DNA of 22,272 nucleotides. Origin: JAHJUB01 sp041653615 [NCBI: Candidatus Ratteibacteria bacterium]. GTDB lineage: Bacteria > Ratteibacteria > UBA8468 > MWAK01. The translations under genes were made by a program, and so were the position numbers. Where the stretch lies: positions 1 through 22,272 of the forward strand of contig JBAZEZ010000023.1 of the NCBI GenBank assembly GCA_041653615.1, read 5' to 3'. Position 1 is the first letter of the stretch. Every line of letters starts with the position of its first letter. Shown here piece by piece: positions 8,199-15,193 of this stretch. The notes under the pieces are model-generated. The model did no database searches and had not been told where the DNA came from. It saw only the letters and a program-made list of their open reading frames with translations.

Positions 8199-8845
8199 TA
8201 AGCCTGTTATTAACCTGCTTCGGTGGTTGCGGCAGTATATCATTCGAACCAACGGCGTTGGTTTCGGTCCAGAATACCACCCCCGAGAAAATAAGAAATG
8301 ATTTTGCAAAAAGTTTGCCGGGGAAATTCGAGCTCTTAAACAGCGTTGTTTTTCAATATGGCACGCGTTCTTTTGTTGCCTTAGGATATACTTCGGTGGA
8401 CATAAAGAACAAAACCTTTGCTGTGACCGGATTAAATCCGGCCGGAATCAAATTGTTTGATTTATCCGGCAATGACACCGAAATTGAAGCGAAATTTATG
8501 CTTCCGGAACTTAGCGCAAAAGATGATTTTGCCAAAGCGGTTGCTGAGTCTGTAAGAAAGATATATTTTGACCGCATCCCTCCGGCCTCAGCCAGAATCA
8601 TTCAAACGAAAAAACAGCTGATTTTTCAGGAATTAATTCCGGGTGGTATGGTAGAATATATTTTTACCGGAGCCGATAACTTGTTGACGGAAAAAAGTTA
8701 TTATCGGAACGGCCGTCCGGTTTTCAGCATTTTTTATTACGAATATTTAAGAGATGATTCCAAGTTGTATCCGCAGGAAATCGTTTTTAAAAACCAGCAA
8801 TATCATTACCAGTTAAGGTTACGCTTAAAACAAATAAACCCATGA
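8183..8845 (+). CDS. DUF3261-like lipoprotein of the polyene export set
   Basis: A 220-residue secreted protein with a short hydrophobic N-terminus and a probable lipobox ending at Cys16 (FGGC). Phe at -3 is not ideal; Cys12 is a weaker alternative. The mature part is beta-rich, contains the pair FSIFYYEYL and LYPQEIVFKN, and resembles DUF3261 lipoproteins that follow LolA/MMPL genes in aryl-polyene clusters. The start overlaps the exporter gene by 16 bp and the stop overlaps the next gene as ATGA. A role in receiving or inserting the product at the outer membrane is inferred from the neighbourhood and the LolA-like fold expected for such proteins; no biochemical role is visible in the sequence. 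Confidence 0.72.
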   Translation: MRILLISLLLTCFGGCGSISFEPTALVSVQNTTPEKIRNDFAKSLPGKFELLNSVVFQYGTRSFVALGYTSVDIKNKTFAVTGLNPAGIKLFDLSGNDTEIEAKFMLPELSAKDDFAKAVAESVRKIYFDRIPPASARIIQTKKQLIFQELIPGGMVEYIFTGADNLLTEKSYYRNGRPVFSIFYYEYLRDDSKLYPQEIVFKNQQYHYQLRLRLKQINP

Positions 8846-9240
8846 GCAAAATTTTTCAAGAAATAGAAAAGTGCATGTCTAGTTTAAAACATGATTCGGA
8901 AGGTAAAATCACTGCCCGTTTTGTTTTTCCGCCGGAGTTCAGCGGTTTTAAAGGGCATTTTCCCGGTCGGCCGGTGTTGCCGGGCGTATGCAGCGTACAA
9001 GCCGTAACGGCAATCTTTAAAGCGTTAAAAAAAGAAGAGGTAAAATTACGGAAGATTGTTTTGGCTAAGTTCTTTACGCCTGTTTCCCCTGGTCAGGAAT
9101 TATTTTTTGCGTGCCGGAACGCCAAAGAAGAAAGCGGTCAATCGCTGATTAAGGCTTCAGTGGTAAACGGTGACGGAAAAAAAATAGCGGAATTGCAACT
9201 TAAATTATCATTTCGCAACCCCCTTGCTGCCAAGAAATAG
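8842..9240 (+). CDS. ApeI/FabZ-like 3-hydroxyacyl-ACP dehydratase (hotdog)
   Basis: Single hotdog domain of 132 residues, probably cytoplasmic, expected to dehydrate 3-hydroxyacyl-ACP to the trans-2-enoyl form. The FabZ/ApeI signature is clear in GHFPGRPVLPGV, with catalytic His39. Fourteen residues after this His, where FabZ has Glu and FabA or ApeI-type proteins usually have an acidic residue, the sequence has Gln53 (VCSVQAV). Dehydration might therefore need a partner, and the obvious candidate is the hotdog domain at the end of the radical SAM fusion (3702-5201), matching the two-subunit ApeI:ApeP arrangement of studied aryl-polyene systems as I recall it. Its start overlaps the previous stop by 4 bp. 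Confidence 0.82.
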   Translation: MSKIFQEIEKCMSSLKHDSEGKITARFVFPPEFSGFKGHFPGRPVLPGVCSVQAVTAIFKALKKEEVKLRKIVLAKFFTPVSPGQELFFACRNAKEESGQSLIKASVVNGDGKKIAELQLKLSFRNPLAAKK

Positions 9241-9250
9241 GAGTTTTAAT

Positions 9251-9736
9251 ATGTCGCGTCATAAAAAGAACGGTTATTTTGTACGTGCCAAGGAAGTACC
9301 TAAACCCCTGGTCGTTAAGATAAAGAGAAGAGCGTATTTCAGTGAAGTGGACGCTCTTGGTATTGTGTGGTATGGAAGATATGCGCAGTACTTTGAAGAG
9401 GCGGCGGCCGCTCTTGGCCGAAAATGCGGTTTGTCTTACCGTGATTTTTACCGGTCAAAATTGGCCGCTCCCATCGTTGAATTTCATATCGATTACCATC
9501 AGCCGCTTTATCTGGATGAGGAATTTACCGTGACCGCTTCTTTGATTTGGAATGAGGGCTCAAGAATTAATATTGAGTTTGAATTGCGTAAAAAAGATAA
9601 AGGTCTTGCCACCAGCGGGTATACTGTGCAGATGTTTATGAACGCTAAAACCGGAGAGGTTTATTTAAATTCCCCCGCTTTATTGGAACATTGTCGCAAG
9701 CGCTGGAGGAAAGGCGAATTCAAATGTCCGGAGTAA
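9251..9736 (+). CDS. 4HBT/YbgC-type acyl-CoA/ACP thioesterase
   Basis: Hotdog thioesterase of 161 residues. The 4-hydroxybenzoyl-CoA thioesterase signature appears as FSEVDALGIVWYGRYAQYFE with the catalytic Asp34, followed by a second conserved stretch, VEFHIDYHQPLYLDEEF. GGAG lies 7 nt before the ATG at 9251; in-frame codons up to 9224 are inside the previous gene and not needed. It would release a chain from ACP or remove wrong or stalled chains. Aryl-polyene clusters carry similar enzymes. It overlaps the following ketosynthase gene by 13 bp. Confidence 0.85.
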   Translation: MSRHKKNGYFVRAKEVPKPLVVKIKRRAYFSEVDALGIVWYGRYAQYFEEAAAALGRKCGLSYRDFYRSKLAAPIVEFHIDYHQPLYLDEEFTVTASLIWNEGSRINIEFELRKKDKGLATSGYTVQMFMNAKTGEVYLNSPALLEHCRKRWRKGEFKCPE

Positions 9737-10854
9737 AAACGGTGGTAACTGGCGGCGATATTGTTACCGGATATGGATGGGGGCTTGCTCTCTGCTGGCA
9801 AGGACTTTTAGATGGAAATACCGCCATAAAACCGATCAAGCGCTTTGAAACCGAAACATTTCAGTGTGGTAACGCAGCAACTATTGAAGGTATTGATCTG
9901 AATCCGGATAAGTCTTTGGTTATGCAGATGCTTTCGCCTCTGTTCAGGCAAACCGGCGTAACCATACCTGAAGATGCTTTTTTAATCCTGGCGGTTACAA
10001 ACGGTGAGATAGATTTTCTGGAGCGCAGTATTTTATATGGCGATAAAGATATTTCCGCAAGCCGACTGGATTTATTACTGGAAAAGGTAAAAAAACTTAT
10101 CGGTTTAAAAAGCGGCGGTACGATTATTTCCAGCGCCTGCGTTTCTTCAAGCGCGGCCATTGCTCTGGGCGCCTCGATGATTAAAAGCGGAAGCAGGGAT
10201 TGCGTATTGGTTGTTGCCTGCGACAGCGTCACTGAATTTGTTTTTTCCGGGTTTTCCGCGTTAATGGCGCTGGATAAAGACAAGGCTAAACCGTTTGATA
10301 AGAACCGCAACGGTCTAAGTTTAGGAGAAGCGGCGGGTTTTGTTTTATTGATGAGCCGGCAGCGGGCCGAAAAAGAGGCGCGGCCGAAAATAGGAGAAGT
10401 AATCGGTTGGGGTTTAACCAACGACGCCAATCATATGACCGGACCTTCCCGTGATGGAAGCGGATTGGCTGCCGCTATCGACAAAGCCTTGAAATTAGCC
10501 GAAATAAGTTCCGGGTTAATAGGCAGTATCTGCGCCCACGGCACTGGTACGGTATATAACGATTCGATGGAGATGAAGGCTTTTAAGGCAGTTTTTGGCA
10601 AAAAACCTGTCCCCACTTATTCGATTAAAGGAGGCACCGGGCATGCTTTGGCGTCCGCGGGTTTAGTTGAGACCCTGATATCCCTGAAATCTTTGGAGCA
10701 GAATGTCATACCTCCAACCGTAAACCTTTCAGTTGTTGATGAAGAGGCAAAAGGCTGGGTTTTTCCCGAAACGCGCAACAGTGAAAACGGGATATCTCTT
10801 TCTACTAATTCCGGGTTTGGCGGTGTAAATACCGCTTTAGTACTCAAAAAGTAA
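9724..10854 (+). CDS. Beta-ketoacyl-ACP synthase with intact active site
   Basis: Condensing enzyme of 376 residues, slightly shorter than the ~410 of FabB/FabF. The catalytic set is complete: Cys139 in SSACVSSS, His272 in CAHGTGT, Lys302 and His307 in IKGGTGHALASAG, and the C-terminal GFGG loop. The start ATG at 9724 lies within the end of the thioesterase gene, with AAAGG 9 nt upstream. It is one of four ketosynthase-like proteins in the operon and is not paired with the Cys-less partner, which stands next to the second intact enzyme. It may act at initiation or at a separate condensation step, like the ApeR class of stand-alone ketosynthases. That role is inference; decarboxylative condensation is well supported. 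Confidence 0.9.
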   Translation: MSGVKTVVTGGDIVTGYGWGLALCWQGLLDGNTAIKPIKRFETETFQCGNAATIEGIDLNPDKSLVMQMLSPLFRQTGVTIPEDAFLILAVTNGEIDFLERSILYGDKDISASRLDLLLEKVKKLIGLKSGGTIISSACVSSSAAIALGASMIKSGSRDCVLVVACDSVTEFVFSGFSALMALDKDKAKPFDKNRNGLSLGEAAGFVLLMSRQRAEKEARPKIGEVIGWGLTNDANHMTGPSRDGSGLAAAIDKALKLAEISSGLIGSICAHGTGTVYNDSMEMKAFKAVFGKKPVPTYSIKGGTGHALASAGLVETLISLKSLEQNVIPPTVNLSVVDEEAKGWVFPETRNSENGISLSTNSGFGGVNTALVLKK

Positions 10855-10888
10855 TAATTTATTACAACAAAGAAAAGGAAAGGTATAT

Positions 10889-11569
10889 TTGCGGACTGAA
10901 ATTATGGTATCTATCACCGGAGTCGGCTGGCTTACAAAAGATAAATACGGCGTCCTGAAGCGGAAAATTTTAGACGGTTATCCTGATTTAAGGTCCTTCT
11001 ATTCCTTGCTGCGACAGAAATCAGTTCTGTTGTATCCGATGCAAAGTTGGGGCAGGTTTGATGGTATCTCCAGGACAACCTGTTTAGCCGGCGGCCTTGC
11101 TCTGTTCGATGCCGGCATAACTTATTCCCGGAAGAAGAAACAGGATGTGGGAATAATCGGAACGAATAAAAACGCCAGCCTGCAATCCAATCGTAATTAT
11201 TTTAAAGATTACATAAAAAACGGAAGGACGTTGGCCAGGGGAAATTTGTTTATCTATACCCTCCCTTCCAGCCCCCTGGCGGAAGCAGCAATTTATTTCG
11301 GGCTGACCGGCCCGCTTTTTTATGTATCTTGCGCAAATAAAGGCGTGGTGGAATTATTGGATTGCGCCGCACGTTTAATAGAGGGAAAGAATACCGATAC
11401 CGTGCTGGCAGTAAGGGCTGAAAAGGCGGAAGCCGTGGCTTTTGTTTTGGCGGCAAAAGAACAAACGGTCACCAAAGAGATTTGCGGCCTGGAAGAAGCA
11501 AAAGAGATTTTGAAAAAGGCATGCGGCGTCCGGGAGATACTATCGACGTTAAGCACGATTAATAAATAA
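10889..11569 (+). CDS. Half-length ketosynthase-like protein
   Basis: A 226-residue protein that covers only the N-terminal half of the ketosynthase fold, resembling the Ketoacyl-synt_2 type. Recognisable parts are ITGVGWL at the start and SPLAEAAIYFGLTGPLFYVSCANKG, which lines up with the loop before the ketosynthase active-site Cys. Cys148 lies two residues earlier than expected in an ungapped comparison, so it is doubtful that it is catalytic; no HGTGT or GHTLGAAG motif follows. The start is TTG at 10889, preceded at 5 nt by AAGGAAAGG; the next ATG (10904) has no binding site. Probably an accessory or chain-length subunit rather than a broken gene, since the frame is intact and tightly packed in the operon. 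Confidence 0.72.
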   Translation: MRTEIMVSITGVGWLTKDKYGVLKRKILDGYPDLRSFYSLLRQKSVLLYPMQSWGRFDGISRTTCLAGGLALFDAGITYSRKKKQDVGIIGTNKNASLQSNRNYFKDYIKNGRTLARGNLFIYTLPSSPLAEAAIYFGLTGPLFYVSCANKGVVELLDCAARLIEGKNTDTVLAVRAEKAEAVAFVLAAKEQTVTKEICGLEEAKEILKKACGVREILSTLSTINK

Positions 11570-11579
11570 CTGGAGCGCA

Positions 11580-12833
11580 ATGAAAATAAAATTAATCTAC
11601 CCTAAATGGCCGAAACTAAAGAATCAGCCGGTTTTTAACCTTCCGCCGCACGGGCCGGTATGTTTTGCCGCGGCGGTAAGCGATGATATTGAAATCTCTT
11701 TCTGCGACGAAAACGTGGAAGCGGTGAATTTTTCCGAACCCGCGGATTTAATCTGCCTTTCGGTTATGCTTACCTGCCAGATACCGAGGGCATGGGAAAT
11801 CTCCGATTTGTTCCGCCGTCAGGGCAAAAAAGTCCTGTTTGGGGGTATCGCCACTATGCTGCATCGCGAAGAAACCCTGGCCCATGCTGACAGCGTATTT
11901 TTAGGCGAAATAGAGGGAAGATTTAACCGGATTATCGAAGACCTCAAAACGGGTAAATTAAAAAAAGTATATGATTACCTGAATGATTTCCCGGACATTA
12001 ACCTGGTCGGCACTGCCCGGCGCGGTATCTTAAAAAAACATCTCTATAATTTCCGCGGGATTCAGATGGTTGATCTTGTGCATGCCTCTCGCGGCTGCCG
12101 CTTTAACTGTTTTCCCTGTTGCGTTCCATATTTGGGTGGTTGCCGGTTTCGCCCCCGACCAATTGGCAAGGTGGTCAAGGAACTGAAAAGTATCAACAAT
12201 AACCGCCTTTTCATCGTGGATAATTCCCTGTCCCAGGATGACAAATGGGAAAAAGAACTGTTCAAGGCAATGGCTCCATTAAAAAAGAAATGGGTTTCTC
12301 ATCCCATCAAGGACGACGACCATATTTTGGACCTGGCGGTAGCGGCCGGATGCTGGTATGTTTATCAAGCAGTGGTGGATACATCCGAGTACATGCGAAA
12401 TAAAATAAAAAGAATGAAAGAACGCGGTATCGGCGTTGAAGGCACAATTATCCTGGGTATGGATAATCACGATGAGGATTACATAAAGAGACTGGTGGAT
12501 TTTCTGCTGGAGATAAATCTTGACCTTGCGGAGTTCACGGTGTTAACTCCTTTTCCGCATACACCGATCAGGGAGCAGCTTGAAAAGGAAAAACGCATTC
12601 TGAATAACAACTGGGCGGGTTATACCGGAGGCGAGGTAGTTTTTAAACCGGCAAAAATGAGCGTTAAATCCCTGGAAAAGATGTACGACTATGCCTGGAA
12701 TACTTTTTACCGCGATGCTTCCAAGGAAGTAAAAATGGCCAATCTTTATCTCAAGGTGATTGAAAAAGAGAAAAAGGACGGTACCTACCAGGAACCGTCC
12801 GTAAAACCCGGAAGAATACGCAGGCATGCTTAA
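11580..12833 (+). CDS. B12-binding-type radical SAM enzyme
   Basis: A 417-residue protein with an N-terminal Rossmann-like region (~1-125: DLICLSVMLTCQIP, KVLFGGIATM, FLGEIEG) like the cobalamin-binding domain of class B radical SAM enzymes, then a radical SAM core with C173-x3-C177-x2-C180 (GCRFNCFPC), followed by GTIILGMDNHDEDY and TPFPHTPIREQL, typical of this class. The DxHxxG cobalamin-ligand motif is not visible, so cobalamin would be bound without a His ligand, as in many relatives. GGAG precedes the ATG by 4 nt. Methylation or ring/chain rearrangement of the product is possible; the family also includes BchE- and hopanoid-type enzymes. Not a standard part of aryl-polyene clusters as I know them. 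Confidence 0.85.
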   Translation: MKIKLIYPKWPKLKNQPVFNLPPHGPVCFAAAVSDDIEISFCDENVEAVNFSEPADLICLSVMLTCQIPRAWEISDLFRRQGKKVLFGGIATMLHREETLAHADSVFLGEIEGRFNRIIEDLKTGKLKKVYDYLNDFPDINLVGTARRGILKKHLYNFRGIQMVDLVHASRGCRFNCFPCCVPYLGGCRFRPRPIGKVVKELKSINNNRLFIVDNSLSQDDKWEKELFKAMAPLKKKWVSHPIKDDDHILDLAVAAGCWYVYQAVVDTSEYMRNKIKRMKERGIGVEGTIILGMDNHDEDYIKRLVDFLLEINLDLAEFTVLTPFPHTPIREQLEKEKRILNNNWAGYTGGEVVFKPAKMSVKSLEKMYDYAWNTFYRDASKEVKMANLYLKVIEKEKKDGTYQEPSVKPGRIRRHA

Positions 12834-13734
12834 AAAAAAACGCAATGCTAAAGGATGGTTTTGGTTTTTTCGCCTTGTTTTGATTCTATTCGGTTTACGC
12901 GGGGGCTATCTTCTGCTCTCTTTTGTTTGCTTGCACTATCTGATTTTTGACCGTGCCGCGGTTGAGGCGACCTTAGCCTATGTGCAAAGAAGGTTTCCGG
13001 ACGACGGATTATTAAAAAAACGATTACATGTTTACCGTATCTTTATCAGCCAAGGCAAGGGGATAATTGACCGGTTTGCAGCCACAGCCGGCAGCAAAAC
13101 ATTTCGAATCCGTTTCAAGGAACAGGAAAAAGTTCAATCCTTAATCAAAAAAAATGATTCGGGGTTTATTTTGCTGACCGCGCATGTAGGCAACTGGATG
13201 TTGGCCATGACCGCGCTGGGTAAACTGAACCGGAAAGTGTATCTGGTCGTGCGGCCCGAAGATAACCCCGTGGCCGTTCGTTCTTTGAACCTCAGCCGAG
13301 AAAACGAATTCATAAAAATTATTTCTCCCGAGCAGGACTTGGGCGGAGTTGTTGAAATGATGAAAGTGCTCGGAGAAGGCGGTATCGTTTCCATCATGGG
13401 CGATCGTTGCTATGATTTTACAGCCGTGAAGGTTGATTTTTTGGGCGCCAAAGCAATGTTTCCCTGCGGGGCTTTCAGCATTGCCGCCGCCAGCGGTGTT
13501 CCCGTAGTGGTGTTGTTGTCGGCGAAACTTTCAACGTATGAATATATGGTGGATATGTCCCATATCTTTTATCCTCGTTACGAAGAAGGGGTAAGCAAAA
13601 GAGAACAGATTGCGGCGTGGGTACAGAATTTCAGTTGTTTACTGGAACAATACGTTAACCAACACCCCTACCAGTGTCTTCTATTTTATGATGTCTGGAA
13701 ACGGGCAAGGGAAAAGGAGACGGAACATGGATGA
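12826..13734 (+). CDS. LpxL/HtrB-like lysophospholipid acyltransferase family protein
   Basis: Membrane-associated acyltransferase of 302 residues with an N-terminal hydrophobic segment (~11-40). The family block TAHVGNW is present with His120, but the acidic residue five positions later (E in LpxL-type, D in PlsC-type HX4D/E) is Met125. A later block, VSIMGDRCYDF, matches the family's substrate region. In aryl-polyene clusters a related enzyme transfers the polyene chain to a lipid acceptor; here that role is inferred. It overlaps the radical SAM gene by 8 bp and the ACP gene by 8 bp. The beginning contains a run of nine A bases (AAA AAA AAA), a possible slippage site, but the frame given is consistent. 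The altered motif raises doubt about activity. Confidence 0.82.
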   Translation: MLKKKRNAKGWFWFFRLVLILFGLRGGYLLLSFVCLHYLIFDRAAVEATLAYVQRRFPDDGLLKKRLHVYRIFISQGKGIIDRFAATAGSKTFRIRFKEQEKVQSLIKKNDSGFILLTAHVGNWMLAMTALGKLNRKVYLVVRPEDNPVAVRSLNLSRENEFIKIISPEQDLGGVVEMMKVLGEGGIVSIMGDRCYDFTAVKVDFLGAKAMFPCGAFSIAAASGVPVVVLLSAKLSTYEYMVDMSHIFYPRYEEGVSKREQIAAWVQNFSCLLEQYVNQHPYQCLLFYDVWKRAREKETEHG

Positions 13735-14008
13735 GAAAAATAAAATGGAGTTAGCCCAAATTCGAGCAAAACTTAAAAAGTTGTTAGTAAGTCAGTTGTC
13801 TTTGGAAAACGTAAAAGCCGAAGAAATTAAAGACGACGAAGTTCTTTTCGGGGAAGGCTTAGGCCTTGATTCGCTGGATGCGGTGGAAATTGTGGTTTTA
13901 CTGCAGCGTAATTTCGGGTTGGACGTAAAAGATATGAACCAGGGTAAAAAAATATTTTATTCCGTGGATACTTTGGCGAAATATATTCACGAAAATAGGA
14001 AAAAATAA
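13727..14008 (+). CDS. Acyl carrier protein
   Basis: Small acidic carrier of 93 residues. The phosphopantetheine attachment motif is GLDSLDAVEI with Ser49, embedded in a four-helix pattern starting at about residue 8. AGGAG lies 7 nt before the ATG, a good ribosome binding site; longer in-frame starts lie within the acyltransferase gene. It directly precedes the intact ketosynthase and its Cys-less partner, the classic type II arrangement. It is the only ACP gene in the window, whereas studied aryl-polyene clusters carry two. It would be activated by the PPTase encoded at 16266-17126. Confidence 0.93.
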   Translation: MDEKNKMELAQIRAKLKKLLVSQLSLENVKAEEIKDDEVLFGEGLGLDSLDAVEIVVLLQRNFGLDVKDMNQGKKIFYSVDTLAKYIHENRKK

Positions 14009-15193
14009 TTGAAGACGGCTAGAGTAAATGTCGCTGTAACCGGAGTAGGCGTAGTTTCGGCCTGCGGCAATAACTTGGTTCAAACGCTTGCCTGCTTTGA
14101 TGAAGGCAGAAGAAATGCCTCAAAAATTACGCTGTTCCCTTCGGAATTCATCTGTCCGGTTTTTGAAGCCGGAGATTTTACCGGAGCAAACAATAAAGAT
14201 AGGATGCGTACTTTAAACCTTGCCCTGGCTGCGGCTGGACAGGCGCTTGATGATGCGGGATTAAAAAATAACCTCGATGATTTACGCTTGGGCGTATGTC
14301 TGGGCACTACCGTTGCCTGCCAGTTAAATGATGTGGATTTTTACGCCGCTCTTCGCCGTGGTGAACTGGTGTCTATGGATTCCGTGGACCGCTATTTAAA
14401 AGGAAACCTGGCCGAAGCGGTGGCCCGTTATTTTAACTTAAAAGGGGTTTGCTGCACCATAACGAATGCCTGTTCTTCCGGTACCGATGCCATCGGAACG
14501 GCCTTGTCGTGGCTGCGCAATGATTATTGTGACATCGCGCTTGCCGGCGGTGCGGATGAACTAAACCGTATTCCCCTGGCCGGTTTTTCCTCCCTGGGGG
14601 TGGTAAGCAATGATTTGTGCGCTCCCTTTGACCGCGACCGCCGGGGATTAAATTTAGGCGAAGGCGCCGGTATTTTAGTCATGGAAAAAGAATCGCTGGC
14701 CCGTAAAAGAGGCCTTAAACCGAATTTGTTTCTTGGGGGTTACGGCCTATCGGCTGATGCCTACCATCTTATTGCCCCGCACCCCGAAGGACTAGGATTA
14801 GAGCAGGCCCTGGTTCGGGCCTTGGATGAAGCAGGCATTAAGCCAAAAGAGGTGGGTTTTGTCAATGCTCACGGCACCGCAACTTTGGATAACGATAAAG
14901 TGGAAGGAAAAGCTCTGGTTAAATTTTTTGGTCCGGAGATTAAAGTCCTTTCCACGAAAGGGTTTACCGGGCACACGCTGGGAGCCGCCGGAGGCCTGGA
15001 GGCTGTTTTTACGGTTACCGGATTAAAAGAAGGCTGGCTTCCCCAGAGTATCGGGTTTGTTAATAAGGATGATGAAATTCCGCTTACTCCACTAACCAGA
15101 CGGACGCAGATAAATTCCGGTTATGCGGTTTCCACCTCTTTAGCTTTTGGTGGAAATAATTCAGCTCTGGTTTTTTGTCGGAGAGATACTTAA
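14009..15193 (+). CDS. Beta-ketoacyl-ACP synthase (FabF-like, chain-extending subunit)
   Basis: FabF-type condensing enzyme of 394 residues with all catalytic residues: Cys155 in TNACSSGTD, His288 in NAHGTAT, Lys317 and His322 in KGFTGHTLGAAG, and a LAFGGNN C-terminal loop. It begins with TTG immediately after the ACP stop (no gap); no ATG or GTG lies near the family's expected N-terminus (VAVTGVGVV), so TTG is the likely start. The stop shares one base with the ATG of the next gene, so the two are probably made in equal amounts and form a heterodimer, as for ApeO:ApeC or KS-alpha/KS-beta pairs. Confidence 0.93.
   Translation: MKTARVNVAVTGVGVVSACGNNLVQTLACFDEGRRNASKITLFPSEFICPVFEAGDFTGANNKDRMRTLNLALAAAGQALDDAGLKNNLDDLRLGVCLGTTVACQLNDVDFYAALRRGELVSMDSVDRYLKGNLAEAVARYFNLKGVCCTITNACSSGTDAIGTALSWLRNDYCDIALAGGADELNRIPLAGFSSLGVVSNDLCAPFDRDRRGLNLGEGAGILVMEKESLARKRGLKPNLFLGGYGLSADAYHLIAPHPEGLGLEQALVRALDEAGIKPKEVGFVNAHGTATLDNDKVEGKALVKFFGPEIKVLSTKGFTGHTLGAAGGLEAVFTVTGLKEGWLPQSIGFVNKDDEIPLTPLTRRTQINSGYAVSTSLAFGGNNSALVFCRRDT

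Noticed and set aside
9861-10430. Open frame of 189 codons on the minus strand
   Set aside because: It is antisense to the ketosynthase at 9724-10854, which has complete catalytic motifs. It has no plausible start site or domain.
12831-12840. Run of nine A bases as a frameshift in the acyltransferase gene
   Set aside because: The frame through the run gives a sensible Lys-rich N-terminus before the hydrophobic segment, and the start overlaps the previous gene in the normal way.
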